Shown: positions 16,731 through 25,021 of the stretch, in pieces
How the letters are laid out: each line of letters starts with the position of its first letter
Numbering within the stretch: position 1 is the stretch's first letter
DNA from: Salipaludibacillus daqingensis
GTDB taxonomy: Bacteria > Bacillota > Bacilli > Bacillales > Salisediminibacteriaceae
NCBI RefSeq assembly: GCF_029891575.1
Contig: NZ_JARZHF010000004.1
Coordinates: forward strand, 310,001-374,000
Reading direction: 5' to 3'
DNA length: 64,000 nt
Program-made: the position numbers and the translations under genes
The notes under the pieces: model-generated
What the model was told of the DNA's origin: nothing
Database searches by the model: none
The model's input: only the letters and a program-made list of their open reading frames with translations

Positions 16731-16822
16731 AAAGGCGCTGTTGAAACGTATGATGTTGAAAGTATGCTCCCTTTTTGCATAGATCATTGAGCTTCTTCCA
16801 AAATAACGTTTCACAGCGCTTT
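16731..16822. repeat. Inverted repeat bracketing a 56-base loop
   Basis: Arms AAAGGCGCTGTTGAAACGT (16731-16749) and ACGTTTCACAGCGCTTT (16806-16822) are complementary apart from two small bulges. The 92-base unit lies between the doeA stop and the PLP-enzyme start. It could be an attenuator-like hairpin or a small palindromic repeat element. Confidence 0.55.
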
Positions 16823-16839
16823 ATCAATGCAGCTCTATA

Positions 16840-18048
16840 TTATGATATTTCTCCGGCATGTTGATTGATGATAAAGGGATGTTTGATCGTCAACTCTCTC
16901 GGATATTTCGTAAATGTTTCGCTACCTTGTGACGTTATTTTAAACGTCTCGCTAATTTCAATTCCATAATTATCAAACCATAATGCTGGAATAAGGTGGA
17001 ACGTCATATTTGGTTGTAAAATAGTCGGGTCTCCTTTTCGAATACTCGCCGTATGCTCACCCCAGTCAGGTGGGTAACCCAATCCTACGGAGTAACCTAA
17101 CCTCGCTTCTTTTTCAATCCCGTATTTACCGATTGTCTTTCGCCAAACCTCTTCTAGTTCCCCGCAAGTTAACCCTGGTTTTGCAGCTTGCAATACTTCA
17201 TTCACTCCTTCAATGACAATCGGAGCTAATTTTTCTAAGTTTGGTGAAGGACCTCCAATATTTACTGTCCGGGCAAGTGGAACATGATAACGGTTATAAC
17301 AACCCGCTAGTTCAACAATGACCGAATCCCCTTCTTCAAATTGCCGATCTGTCCAAGTTAAATGAGGGATTCCTGTATTTTTCCCAGAAGGCAATAACGG
17401 GACAATGGATGGATAATCCCCTCCATATTCAGCTGTTCCAGATACCATATAATAATAAATATTTGCTGCTGCATCACACTCTCGAACACCTGCCCGAATA
17501 CTTTCTACTCCGTGATACATCGCTTGATCGGCAATCGCTGCAGCGCGGTTCATATATTCTATCTCTTGATCGGATTTTATAATCCGGACTTTATTAACAA
17601 TTAAATCGCCATCTTTAAATGTAGCATTTGGTAAGGATTTTTTTAGTCTTTCAAATGCTTTTGCAGAAAAATAGTAGTTATCCATTTCTACACCAATATT
17701 ACGCGTCCCTTGGCCTATTTGAGTTAAAATCTCTCCAATGAAGTCCATTGGATGATACGTGTCTGAGTGTACATAATAGTCAGGATAAGCAATCACATTC
17801 TCATCATAAATCCATGTTTTTGCTTTTGCACCATTGGCATCCTGAAACCTGCCTAACCAAATTGGCTGAGGTTCATCAATAACAATGGCCACCATTTGAT
17901 GAACATAAAATGACCACGCATCATACCCTGTTAAATAGTTCATGTTAGCTGGATCTGTTATTAATAAAACCTCAATGCCTTTTTCCTCCATACTTTTCTT
18001 CGTTTTATGAAGACGTTCTTGATATTCCAAAATATCAAACGGTAGCAT
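16840..18048 (-). CDS. doeA: Ectoine hydrolase (DoeA/EutD-like, M24 fold)
   Basis: A protein of 402 residues with the creatinase-type M24 fold. The N-terminal segment NYLTGYDAWSFYVHQ with RFQDANGAKAKTW, and GVEMDNYYFSAKAFE, are hallmarks of DoeA, which opens the ectoine ring to N-acetyl-2,4-diaminobutyrate. Metal ligands of true M24 peptidases are not conserved: the usual Asp positions fall in VELAGCYNRYHVPLART, while HLIPALW and GIEISETFKI keep the His and Glu. This matches the metal-independent creatinase-like subgroup. It heads a group with three amino-acid catabolic enzymes and sits beside a PucR regulator. Confidence 0.85.
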   Translation of the reverse strand: MLPFDILEYQERLHKTKKSMEEKGIEVLLITDPANMNYLTGYDAWSFYVHQMVAIVIDEPQPIWLGRFQDANGAKAKTWIYDENVIAYPDYYVHSDTYHPMDFIGEILTQIGQGTRNIGVEMDNYYFSAKAFERLKKSLPNATFKDGDLIVNKVRIIKSDQEIEYMNRAAAIADQAMYHGVESIRAGVRECDAAANIYYYMVSGTAEYGGDYPSIVPLLPSGKNTGIPHLTWTDRQFEEGDSVIVELAGCYNRYHVPLARTVNIGGPSPNLEKLAPIVIEGVNEVLQAAKPGLTCGELEEVWRKTIGKYGIEKEARLGYSVGLGYPPDWGEHTASIRKGDPTILQPNMTFHLIPALWFDNYGIEISETFKITSQGSETFTKYPRELTIKHPFIINQHAGEIS

Positions 18049-18233
18049 CCTTTTCCACCTCTCTTTATTCTGAATATTTAATTAATTAATTTCAGTATAT
18101 GAAATCGATGGCTAAATTGTAATGTGCAATGTGTATGAAGTTTTATTACGTCCTTTATACACATTACTATCATGGGTATATTATTTAACATACTATGTTC
18201 ATAAGTTCACATTATTCATCAACATTTTTCCCA

Positions 18234-18264
18234 TCAAAAAAAGAGAGGAGATCCCCCTCTCTAC
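18234..18264 (-). terminator. Intrinsic terminator of the pucR-type gene
   Basis: AGAGAGG (18242-18248) pairs with CCTCTCT (18256-18262), and the minus strand continues with seven T residues. Confidence 0.85.
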
Positions 18265-18270
18265 TAAAAA

Positions 18271-19956
18271 TCATTCAATTTTATGCAACAACCAAAGTCG
18301 TATGCTTAGTTCCAACAAAAACACATCATCCGAATTCACCAACGACAATTGAGTTAGCGATTCAATATTGCGTAACCGATATAATAATGACTGCCGATGC
18401 AAATTAAGAGCTCTCGCTGTCTGACTCACATTCGCTTTGTGTTTATTGTAAGCCATAAACGTTTTAATCAAATCCGTCTGTCTTTTTTCATCATAATCAA
18501 TTAACGGTTGAATCGTGTCTTTTACTATTTTCTTGATATCTTCGTTGGCGGAAATCGTCATTAACAAACGGTTTATACGCGTATCCTTGAAAAATGTTCT
18601 TTCCCCAGGTCCTACATTCTGTTTCCCAATTTCTAAGGCCGTTTTTGCTTCTGAGTAACTGTTATGAAAACCACCATTTTCATTTTTATGAGAGGCAATT
18701 CCCCACGACAGTTCTACTTCCGTTAATAATTCATTTAACCTTCGTTCAATCGTGTCCAAAAACTGATTTGCTGTTTCCGTATGCAAATGATGGTCCGTTT
18801 CCAAATAAACAATAACTTCCCCCTCGTCAAAGGTAGCCATTGTTTTTCTACCTAATAAATGAGCAGCATTTGTTATCTCTTTTTGGATATAATAATTCAA
18901 ACTTTGTAACGATGATGTTGGTGGATTATCTCTTTTAAATTTCGGAAAAGTTGCCGATTCCTCTCTTAATCTAATTTCTCCAACAATACATATATACGTT
19001 AAATTAAGGTCATACCCTAACAATTCGGCTTTTGAGTTTATATGCTCTCGTTCATTGTTTTTTTGTTTCGCCAATTGCAAAATAAAATTATCCTTCAAGC
19101 GTATTTCCGTCATCTCTATTGCATTTTCTTTCAAAAAATACAGTGCACAAGCAGTCAGTGTGTGTTCCAATATATTCATCACAAACCAGCTTAATTGTTT
19201 GTCTCCATCTAATTGAAACCACAAAAATCCTTGTTTTCGATGATTTGTTGCAATCAGAATTTGATACCACGCTTGCCCGTTCACTTCATACTCCTCAATG
19301 TGAGGATATAAGGGGTGTTCAATAAACGATACATTTGGTGAGGCTCCGCTTGATTTCACTAGTTTCAATTCTCTGTTTTGAAAGAGTTCTAACGTGTCAT
19401 CTCCTACTTGTTTAGAAGCTTTCACTTGTCGCGTGTAATCCGTAATGACAACTGGAAGTTGAATATAGTTATAGAGAGCACTAGCAATATCAGCAGGCCC
19501 TTTATTTTGCAAAACATCATTAATTAGTTCTTGTCTTATTTCTTCTGTTCTTTGCCGTTCTGATTTATTATCTTCGTTAATTTCTTCTAACACCATTTGC
19601 ATAATATCGCCGAAACGAACTTCCCAAGGTATATCGATAATAATGAAGTGATGGTCATTGGCTAGTTTAATGATTCGATCTGGAATATCAAATACGTATC
19701 TTCCCGTTGCAAAACCTAAGGCCGTAGCACCTGATTGAATGACATCTTTCACAAACTGTTCTAACAATTTAGGATCGCCATGACAACCTATTCCTGTCGT
19801 TAATACAAATTCATTTTCACGGACAAAATTTTCTACAGGCATTTCAATTACTGAAATCCATTCAACGCTTCTTTTAGCTAATTGATCTTCCCCTGCTTTT
19901 AAAGTGGCCGATTGTAAGATTGGTAACTGAATAATATCCTTTGCGGTTAATGCCAT
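18271..19956 (-). CDS. PucR-family transcriptional regulator
   Basis: A protein of 561 residues. The N-terminal PucR sensor domain runs to about residue 125 (VLTTGIG, ALGFATGRYVFDIP). The middle is a GGDEF-like region (SWGIASHKN, HNSYSEAKTALEIG). The C-terminal PucR helix-turn-helix is KHKANVSQTARALNLHRQSL near residue 505. Members activate purine, amino-acid or osmolyte catabolism in response to substrate. It is divergent from the NSS transporter and next to doeA, so it very likely controls both. It has its own terminator. Confidence 0.88.
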   Translation of the reverse strand: MALTAKDIIQLPILQSATLKAGEDQLAKRSVEWISVIEMPVENFVRENEFVLTTGIGCHGDPKLLEQFVKDVIQSGATALGFATGRYVFDIPDRIIKLANDHHFIIIDIPWEVRFGDIMQMVLEEINEDNKSERQRTEEIRQELINDVLQNKGPADIASALYNYIQLPVVITDYTRQVKASKQVGDDTLELFQNRELKLVKSSGASPNVSFIEHPLYPHIEEYEVNGQAWYQILIATNHRKQGFLWFQLDGDKQLSWFVMNILEHTLTACALYFLKENAIEMTEIRLKDNFILQLAKQKNNEREHINSKAELLGYDLNLTYICIVGEIRLREESATFPKFKRDNPPTSSLQSLNYYIQKEITNAAHLLGRKTMATFDEGEVIVYLETDHHLHTETANQFLDTIERRLNELLTEVELSWGIASHKNENGGFHNSYSEAKTALEIGKQNVGPGERTFFKDTRINRLLMTISANEDIKKIVKDTIQPLIDYDEKRQTDLIKTFMAYNKHKANVSQTARALNLHRQSLLYRLRNIESLTQLSLVNSDDVFLLELSIRLWLLHKIE

Positions 19957-20288
19957 TTTTTCACCCCACTTTTACACTTTTCGTTCCATTTATTAATTAT
20001 TTCCAACGAAAAAGAGGAAAATTCCATATTGTATTTTGATGGAAAACATACGTAACTTTGGTAAACTCACGCATTATTTTAGAATATTCAGTTAAAAAGA
20101 TTTTCTCATGAAATGACTTTTTTTACAATGACTTAGAACTACGCTATTACCGGCTTTGTGCGAATATTCTCCCTTAATTAAAATTTTTCATAAATTAATC
20201 AAAATAAACTGACATTTTAGAATACAATTATGATATAGTATTGATTACATTATTTTTAACACTTCAACGTTTTAAAGGAGGAAATTTT
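19957..20288. promoter_or_regulatory. Divergent control region between the PucR regulator and NSS transporter
   Basis: No gene is seen in these 332 bases, which are AT-rich. A possible transporter promoter is CTGACA (20209-20214) with GATATA (20233-20238), spaced 18. No clear palindromic operator stands out. Confidence 0.4.
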
Positions 20289-21638
20289 ATGAATGATTTA
20301 AAGGAAGGTCGAGAACAATGGGGCTCTAGGCTAGGTTTTATTTTAGCTGCCATGGGTTCCGCCGTTGGTCTCGGAAATATTTGGCGCTTCTCCTATGTAA
20401 CTGGTGAAAGCGGTGGTGCAGCATTCTTATTAATTTATATTTTATGTATCTTAGCCATAGGGATTCCTATTTTAATGGCTGAATTTACAATTGGACGCCG
20501 AGCACAAAGCGACGTGGTTGGTTCTTTCGAAACATTAGCACCAGGAAAACCTTGGGTGTTAGCTGGATTTTTAGGAGTCGCTTCTGCATTTATTATATTA
20601 TCATTCTATGCTGTTGTTGCTGGTTGGTCGCTTCATTATTTCGTTCAATATTTATCAGGCGGTCCTTCTATCGATGCAGAAGGAGGTTACGGTGGCTATT
20701 TTGGAGAGTTTATCTCCAGCCCTCTCCAACCATTGTTTTGGCAATTTGCTTTTATGGTTCTCACTGTTGGAATCGTATTTGTTGGTGTGAAAAAAGGAAT
20801 CGAAAAATCGAACAAAATTTTGATGCCATTATTAGCAGTTTTAGTTCTTGTTTTAGCCGGATATAGCATGACGTTAGGTGGTGCTCAAGAAGCCATAGCT
20901 TTCTTATTCACACCTGATTGGAGCTCGTTAACAGATCCAAATGTTTATTTTGCCGCACTAGGACAAGCATTCTTCTCCCTTAGTCTTGGTATGGGGGCAT
21001 TGATCACATATGGTAGTTATTTATCCAAAAAAGATAAGCTTCCTGGAGCGGCGGTAAGTGTCGCAGGTTTAGATACGTTATTTGCTATCGTAGCAGGACT
21101 AATGATTTTCCCAGCTGTATTCGCTTTTGGAATTGAGCCTGACTCCGGTCCTGGACTTGTTTTCATTACCCTCCCCGGAATCTTTGATAGTATTACAGGT
21201 GGCGGAATATTTGGTCTAGCTTTCTTCTTCCTATTATCTGCTGCAGCCTTGTCATCAGGTGTATCTCTGTTAGAAGTAGCTGTCGCTTACTTTATGCGTA
21301 AATTTCAATGGTCTCGTCAAAAAACGGCGATTTTTATTGGTTTTATTATTTTCATATTAGGTATTCCTTCCTCCCTTGGACTAGGAATTCTCTCTGACGT
21401 TCAAATTTTTGGCAGAGATATCTTTGATACGATGGACTTCATTGCTTCCAACATCTTCTTACCTATCGGAGGTCTAATTATTGCACTGTTTGTAGGTTGG
21501 GGTTGGAAAAAAGCCGATGCACTGGACGCATCAGATTTTGGAGATACCCTTATAGGGAACGGATGGATTCTCATTTTACGTTTCTTCGCACCGGTTGCTA
21601 TTTTTATCATTTTCTTAAGTTCAATCGGAGTTCTATAA
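20289..21638 (+). CDS. NSS-family sodium-dependent amino-acid/osmolyte symporter
   Basis: An integral membrane protein of 449 residues with about 11-12 segments, from the neurotransmitter:sodium symporter (LeuT-like) family. The first segment carries the family signature GSAVGLGNIWRFSYVTGESGG, which forms the substrate and sodium sites. The ATG at 20289 follows AAAGGAGG, so the upstream in-frame start at 20241 is rejected. A strong terminator ends it. Divergence from the PucR regulator beside doeA suggests import of ectoine, a derivative or an amino acid; that substrate is inferred only. Confidence 0.88.
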   Translation: MNDLKEGREQWGSRLGFILAAMGSAVGLGNIWRFSYVTGESGGAAFLLIYILCILAIGIPILMAEFTIGRRAQSDVVGSFETLAPGKPWVLAGFLGVASAFIILSFYAVVAGWSLHYFVQYLSGGPSIDAEGGYGGYFGEFISSPLQPLFWQFAFMVLTVGIVFVGVKKGIEKSNKILMPLLAVLVLVLAGYSMTLGGAQEAIAFLFTPDWSSLTDPNVYFAALGQAFFSLSLGMGALITYGSYLSKKDKLPGAAVSVAGLDTLFAIVAGLMIFPAVFAFGIEPDSGPGLVFITLPGIFDSITGGGIFGLAFFFLLSAAALSSGVSLLEVAVAYFMRKFQWSRQKTAIFIGFIIFILGIPSSLGLGILSDVQIFGRDIFDTMDFIASNIFLPIGGLIIALFVGWGWKKADALDASDFGDTLIGNGWILILRFFAPVAIFIIFLSSIGVL

Positions 21639-21645
21639 TATCAAT

Positions 21646-21674
21646 AAAAGCCCCTGCTATTTGCAGGGGCTTTT
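21646..21674 (+). terminator. Strong intrinsic terminator of the NSS gene
   Basis: AAAAGCCCCTGC pairs perfectly with GCAGGGGCTTTT around a 5-base loop and is followed by ATTT. Confidence 0.9.
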
Positions 21675-21844
21675 ATTTGGCCGTTATTAGACCATTTCAT
21701 CAAACATTTTCTCCATTTTTCCTTCATTAGCTTCTACATTATGATGGATTGAAACAGTGATTGAAGAGAAAAGTTAAACTAGATTCAATAGTATGGAATA
21801 TGTGATAGGATACATATAAAACCATTTAGAAAGTTGGCGTTACT

Positions 21845-23014
21845 ATGAGTAATCAATGCAAAGTTAATCAAGAACTCTCAGATTGGATCATTACCCAACG
21901 TCGCTATCTTCATCAATATCCAGAACTATCCCATCAAGAAAAACATACACGAGAATATTTAAAAAGTCGTTTGGAAGAACTAGCATTAGTCCCCACTTCA
22001 TATACTGGAAAAGATGTGGTCGCAGATCTTCATGGAGACTACCCAGGACCTGTTTTTGCCATACGTGCTGATATAGATGCTCTAGAAATTAACGAAGAGA
22101 CCAACCTTCCTTTCGCTTCCAAAAACGTAGGGTACATGCATGCATGTGGTCATGATGGGCATATGGCCATTGTTTTAGGAGTAGCTAAACTTCTTTCAAC
22201 GAAACGGACTCAAATACATGGAACTGTCCGTTTTATTTTTCAACACGCAGAAGAGACTGTTCCAGGTGGTGCCGAAGAATTAGTTAAAAGTGGGGTGCTT
22301 GATGATGTTTCCGCTATTGTCGGTTGTCACTTATGGGAACAGTTAGAAAAAGGTTATGTAGGTTTCAAAGAAGGACCACTCATGGCAGGTGCAGATCGAT
22401 TTGAAGTAACCATTCAAGGCAAAGGTGGTCACGGGTCCATGCCTCATTTAGCTGTCGATCCCGTACTCGTTTCCACCCATGCCATCCAACAGTTATATTC
22501 GATTGTTAGTAGACAATTAAATCCGTTGCACCCAGCCGTTCTTAGCATAGGAGAATTGAAAATGGGATCAAGTTATAATGTCATACCCGATAAAGCTTTT
22601 TTTACTGGAACCGTCCGTTATTTTGATCCCATTATTCAACAATCTATTCGAGAGTCCATTCAAACCATGTTGGACGGAGTCTGTACCTCTTTTCATGCGT
22701 CCTATGATTGGAAATATGAAGTAGGTGAACCTCCACTTGTTAATGACCCATCTCTCACTTCTTTTGTTGAAAAAGAAGCGAATAAAATCGTTTCTCTAGA
22801 GCAGATTGTTCAAGCAGAACCAAGTCTTGGTGGAGAAGACTTTGCCCACTATACAAATGAAGTTCCAGCGACATATTTCTTCTTAGGAATTGGAGAAAAA
22901 GGTCATTCATTCGGTCATCATCACCCTAAGTTTGATATTGATGAATCCATGATGATCGTTGGTACAGAAATTCTTTCTCAAGCAGCCTTAACGTATTTAT
23001 CTGCAAAAGAATAG
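21845..23014 (+). CDS. M20-family amidohydrolase (N-acyl-amino acid deacylase)
   Basis: A protein of 389 residues with the two-zinc M20D architecture: RRYLHQYPELSHQE, FAIRADIDALEI, the metal motif MHACGHDGH, HAEETVPGG, and the final SFGHHHPKFDID. The dimerisation domain begins near GADRFEVTIQGKGGHGSMPH. The family removes acyl groups from amino acids. Ectoine hydrolase yields N-acetyl-diaminobutyrate, and no DoeB-type deacetylase is seen here, so this enzyme may fill that role (inference). It follows the NSS transporter on the same strand but after a terminator, so it probably has its own promoter. Confidence 0.88.
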   Translation: MSNQCKVNQELSDWIITQRRYLHQYPELSHQEKHTREYLKSRLEELALVPTSYTGKDVVADLHGDYPGPVFAIRADIDALEINEETNLPFASKNVGYMHACGHDGHMAIVLGVAKLLSTKRTQIHGTVRFIFQHAEETVPGGAEELVKSGVLDDVSAIVGCHLWEQLEKGYVGFKEGPLMAGADRFEVTIQGKGGHGSMPHLAVDPVLVSTHAIQQLYSIVSRQLNPLHPAVLSIGELKMGSSYNVIPDKAFFTGTVRYFDPIIQQSIRESIQTMLDGVCTSFHASYDWKYEVGEPPLVNDPSLTSFVEKEANKIVSLEQIVQAEPSLGGEDFAHYTNEVPATYFFLGIGEKGHSFGHHHPKFDIDESMMIVGTEILSQAALTYLSAKE

Positions 23015-23019
23015 GGTTC

Positions 23020-23075
23020 AAATAAAACGAGAACGGATCCAACGATGAAATACTGGATTCGTTCTCGTTTTATTA
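23020..23075. terminator. Bidirectional terminator between the M20 and FAH genes
   Basis: AATAAAACGAGAACG pairs with CGTTCTCGTTTTATT, and GGATCCA with TGGATTC inside. It serves the plus-strand amidohydrolase and possibly the convergent FAH gene. Confidence 0.85.
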
Positions 23076-23113
23076 AACCACTTCATGGTTGACTTCCATT
23101 CCTAAGATGACTT

Positions 23114-23728
23114 TTATGAAGAAATGATAGCCCTCCCCTTAAAATCTTCATTAAAAAACATCTCCAACTTATCTCCATTATGGACTTCTCCTACACCTTC
23201 AGGAGTTCCGGTAAACAAGAGATCTCCTGCAGCAAGCCCAACATGATCATGAAAATAATCCAATAATACGTCCAGCGAAAAAATCATCTGCTTTGGATCT
23301 CCTTTTTGCACTTGATTTCCATTAATGTCTAACGTGAATGTAGATCCATGTACTTTGTCCATTCCGAGAAATGGGAAGAAGTCCGTGACGAGTGCTGCAT
23401 TTGGAAATCCTTTCGCTAAAAGCCAAGGATGACCTTTCTTTTTAAGTTCATTTTGCACCTCTCTTAACGTGAAATCTACTCCAACAGCCATCTGTGAAAT
23501 ACAGTCGTTTGCTGACATTCCTTTTTCATATGAACGGTTCAATTGAAAAACTAGCTCAACTTCATAATCGATACGTCCGCTGTTACTAGGTAGCTTGATT
23601 TCTTGCCCTTTTGCTTTTACAAGAGAATGTGAGGGTTTACTAAAAATCATTGGATAATCAGGAACAGCATTCCCTAGTTCATCTGCATGCTTTTTATAAT
23701 TTCGGCCAACACAATAAATATTTTTCAT
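23114..23728 (-). CDS. Fumarylacetoacetate hydrolase (FAH) family protein
   Basis: A protein of 204 residues corresponding to the catalytic FAH domain: IYCVGRNYKKHADELGN at the start, IDYEVELVF with metal-binding acidic residues, the DFTLREVQNELKKKGHPWL lid and GDLLFTGTPEGVG. Family members hydrolyse or decarboxylate 3-keto acids such as acylpyruvates or oxaloacetate. The ATG at 23728 has GGGGGATT just upstream. It is monocistronic; a link to the neighbouring catabolic genes is possible but unproven. Confidence 0.85.
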   Translation of the reverse strand: MKNIYCVGRNYKKHADELGNAVPDYPMIFSKPSHSLVKAKGQEIKLPSNSGRIDYEVELVFQLNRSYEKGMSANDCISQMAVGVDFTLREVQNELKKKGHPWLLAKGFPNAALVTDFFPFLGMDKVHGSTFTLDINGNQVQKGDPKQMIFSLDVLLDYFHDHVGLAAGDLLFTGTPEGVGEVHNGDKLEMFFNEDFKGRAIISS

Positions 23729-23882
23729 GGTAATCCCCCATCTCGTGAAAATATAGATAGATTCATGACACATTCATGCAATCGATATATTCGCCTTTCT
23801 AGTAGACTATATTCCGTCGTTTCTCTTTATATACTAAAGTTACTTGCTTCCTATTAAAAAATCAAACGTATGATCGTTCATA

Positions 23883-23914
23883 AAAAAGATTGCTATTCTG
23901 AATCCAGAACAGCA
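23883..23914 (-). terminator. Terminator after the thioredoxin-like lipoprotein gene
   Basis: On the minus strand TTGCTGTTCTG pairs with CAGAATAGCAA and is followed by TCTTTTTTA. It lies only past the second half of the split gene, supporting one transcriptional unit. Confidence 0.85.
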
Positions 23915-23931
23915 ACCTCCATCACGACATT

Positions 23932-24450
23932 TTAGAGATCTTCTAATTTTTCCAATATCTCATCACTGTTCTCGCCGACAAGGTAATCAACTTCTGTGAT
24001 CATCTCTCCAGTCTCAGCGTTTACAGCAGTATATCCTCGGAATATTTGTTGAGCATCTAAGTCAATAAAACCTAACTCTTGTCCAACATTTCCATCCACA
24101 TCTGTTAAAACGTCAAATTGTAACCCTTGTCCTTCAACGAGTACTTCATGGCTACCTGGGTCACTTGGACTTATCCCATATACGTTATAACCCATTTCCT
24201 CCATATCGTCCACATACGCATTCAGCTCAACTAGCTGAGAAATACAAATGCTTCAGTCGACGCCCGTGAAATACAAGTAAAGAGCTTGCTCACCTTCTTG
24301 AAATAATTCAACTTCTTCTCCACTTGTGCTAATAGCACTCAAGTCATAATCACTTGGATTATAATTACCTGCTGATTCTTCTTCATTATTAGAGCAGGCA
24401 GCTAAGATGAACAGCATGCTAATAAAAACAAACGATACAAGTTTTTTCAA
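23932..24450 (-). CDS. Thioredoxin-fold (AhpC/TSA-like) lipoprotein with in-frame TGA: candidate selenoprotein or broken gene
   Basis: The frame is open for 172 codons except a single TGA at 24255-24253 (codon 66). Residues 1-19 are a lipoprotein signal ending LAAC19. Then comes YLYFTGVD-[TGA]-SIC69-ISQLVELNAY, so TGA sits at the first position of a C-x-x-C redox motif in a thioredoxin/peroxiredoxin-like fold; the remainder (NVYGISPSD, FDVLTDVDGNVGQELGF) is intact. Just downstream of TGA the mRNA can form UCAGCU-AGUUG-AGCUGA, its loop 20 nucleotides from UGA with G at loop position 2, within the described range for bacterial SECIS elements. TTG start with GGAGGG upstream. Either Sec66 is read, or a Cys codon has mutated to stop. 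Absence of other decay favours the first, but selA/B/C/D are not visible here. Confidence 0.7.
24223..24238 (-). promoter_or_regulatory. Candidate bacterial SECIS stem-loop
   Basis: On the minus strand TCAGCT pairs with AGCTGA around loop AGTTG, forming a 6-bp stem whose outermost A is at base 24222. It starts 14 nucleotides after the in-frame TGA, and the apical loop is 20 nucleotides away. SelB-dependent recoding is inferred. Confidence 0.45.
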
Positions 24451-24677
24451 TTAAATCCCTCCTTCTATGTGAAAACCCTATTTTATAGAATATCATTGAA
24501 AGGTACAAATCAAAAGAAACATGAATCAAAAATGAACAAAAAAATTTTTATTCCATTTTACTCTATAGAGATCGAATACCATTTATTTCATTATCGACTG
24601 TTCCTCCCCTGTATAAATATTTATTATTCAAGGAAAGATAGAAACGTAAGCACATTAAAATTAGGAGGAATTCATTC

Positions 24678-24962
24678 ATGCAACAAAACCCTCAACAAGC
24701 AGCTCAGCAAGCTCAACAAGCCATTCAACAGGCACAACAAACGATTCAACAAGCAAGTCAACAAGCAAATCCTCAAGCTATTCAGCAAGCGCAACAGCAA
24801 TTACAACAAGCCACTCAGCAATTAAAGCAAGCACAAAGTAGTGCTCAACCTCAGCAACAACAACAATTTCAACAAGTGGAGCAACAGTTACAACAAGCGT
24901 CACAACAGCTTCAACAAGCTGGCCAACAGCAGCGACAACAACAAAATAATCAACAACAGTAA
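24678..24962 (+). CDS. Glutamine/alanine-rich low-complexity protein
   Basis: A protein of 94 residues, about half Gln, with repeated QQA and QQLQQA units and no Cys, Trp or membrane segment. A strong AGGAGG site precedes the ATG, and a terminator hairpin follows, so it is a real gene. The pattern predicts a soluble helical rod or disordered protein. Some Bacillus spore proteins (gamma-type SASP and small coat proteins) are Gln-rich, but I cannot align this to one; a spore role is a guess. Confidence 0.75.
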   Translation: MQQNPQQAAQQAQQAIQQAQQTIQQASQQANPQAIQQAQQQLQQATQQLKQAQSSAQPQQQQQFQQVEQQLQQASQQLQQAGQQQRQQQNNQQQ

Positions 24963-24981
24963 GCGAGAAAAAATACACCTG

Positions 24982-25014
24982 GACGCCTTGATTTTATTCA
25001 AGGCGTCCATTTTA
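24982..25014. terminator. Shared terminator of the Q-rich gene and convergent MFS gene
   Basis: GGACGCCTTG pairs perfectly with CAAGGCGTCC around a 10-base loop; a short T run follows on the plus strand. Confidence 0.8.
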
Positions 25015-25021
25015 GTTAAAC

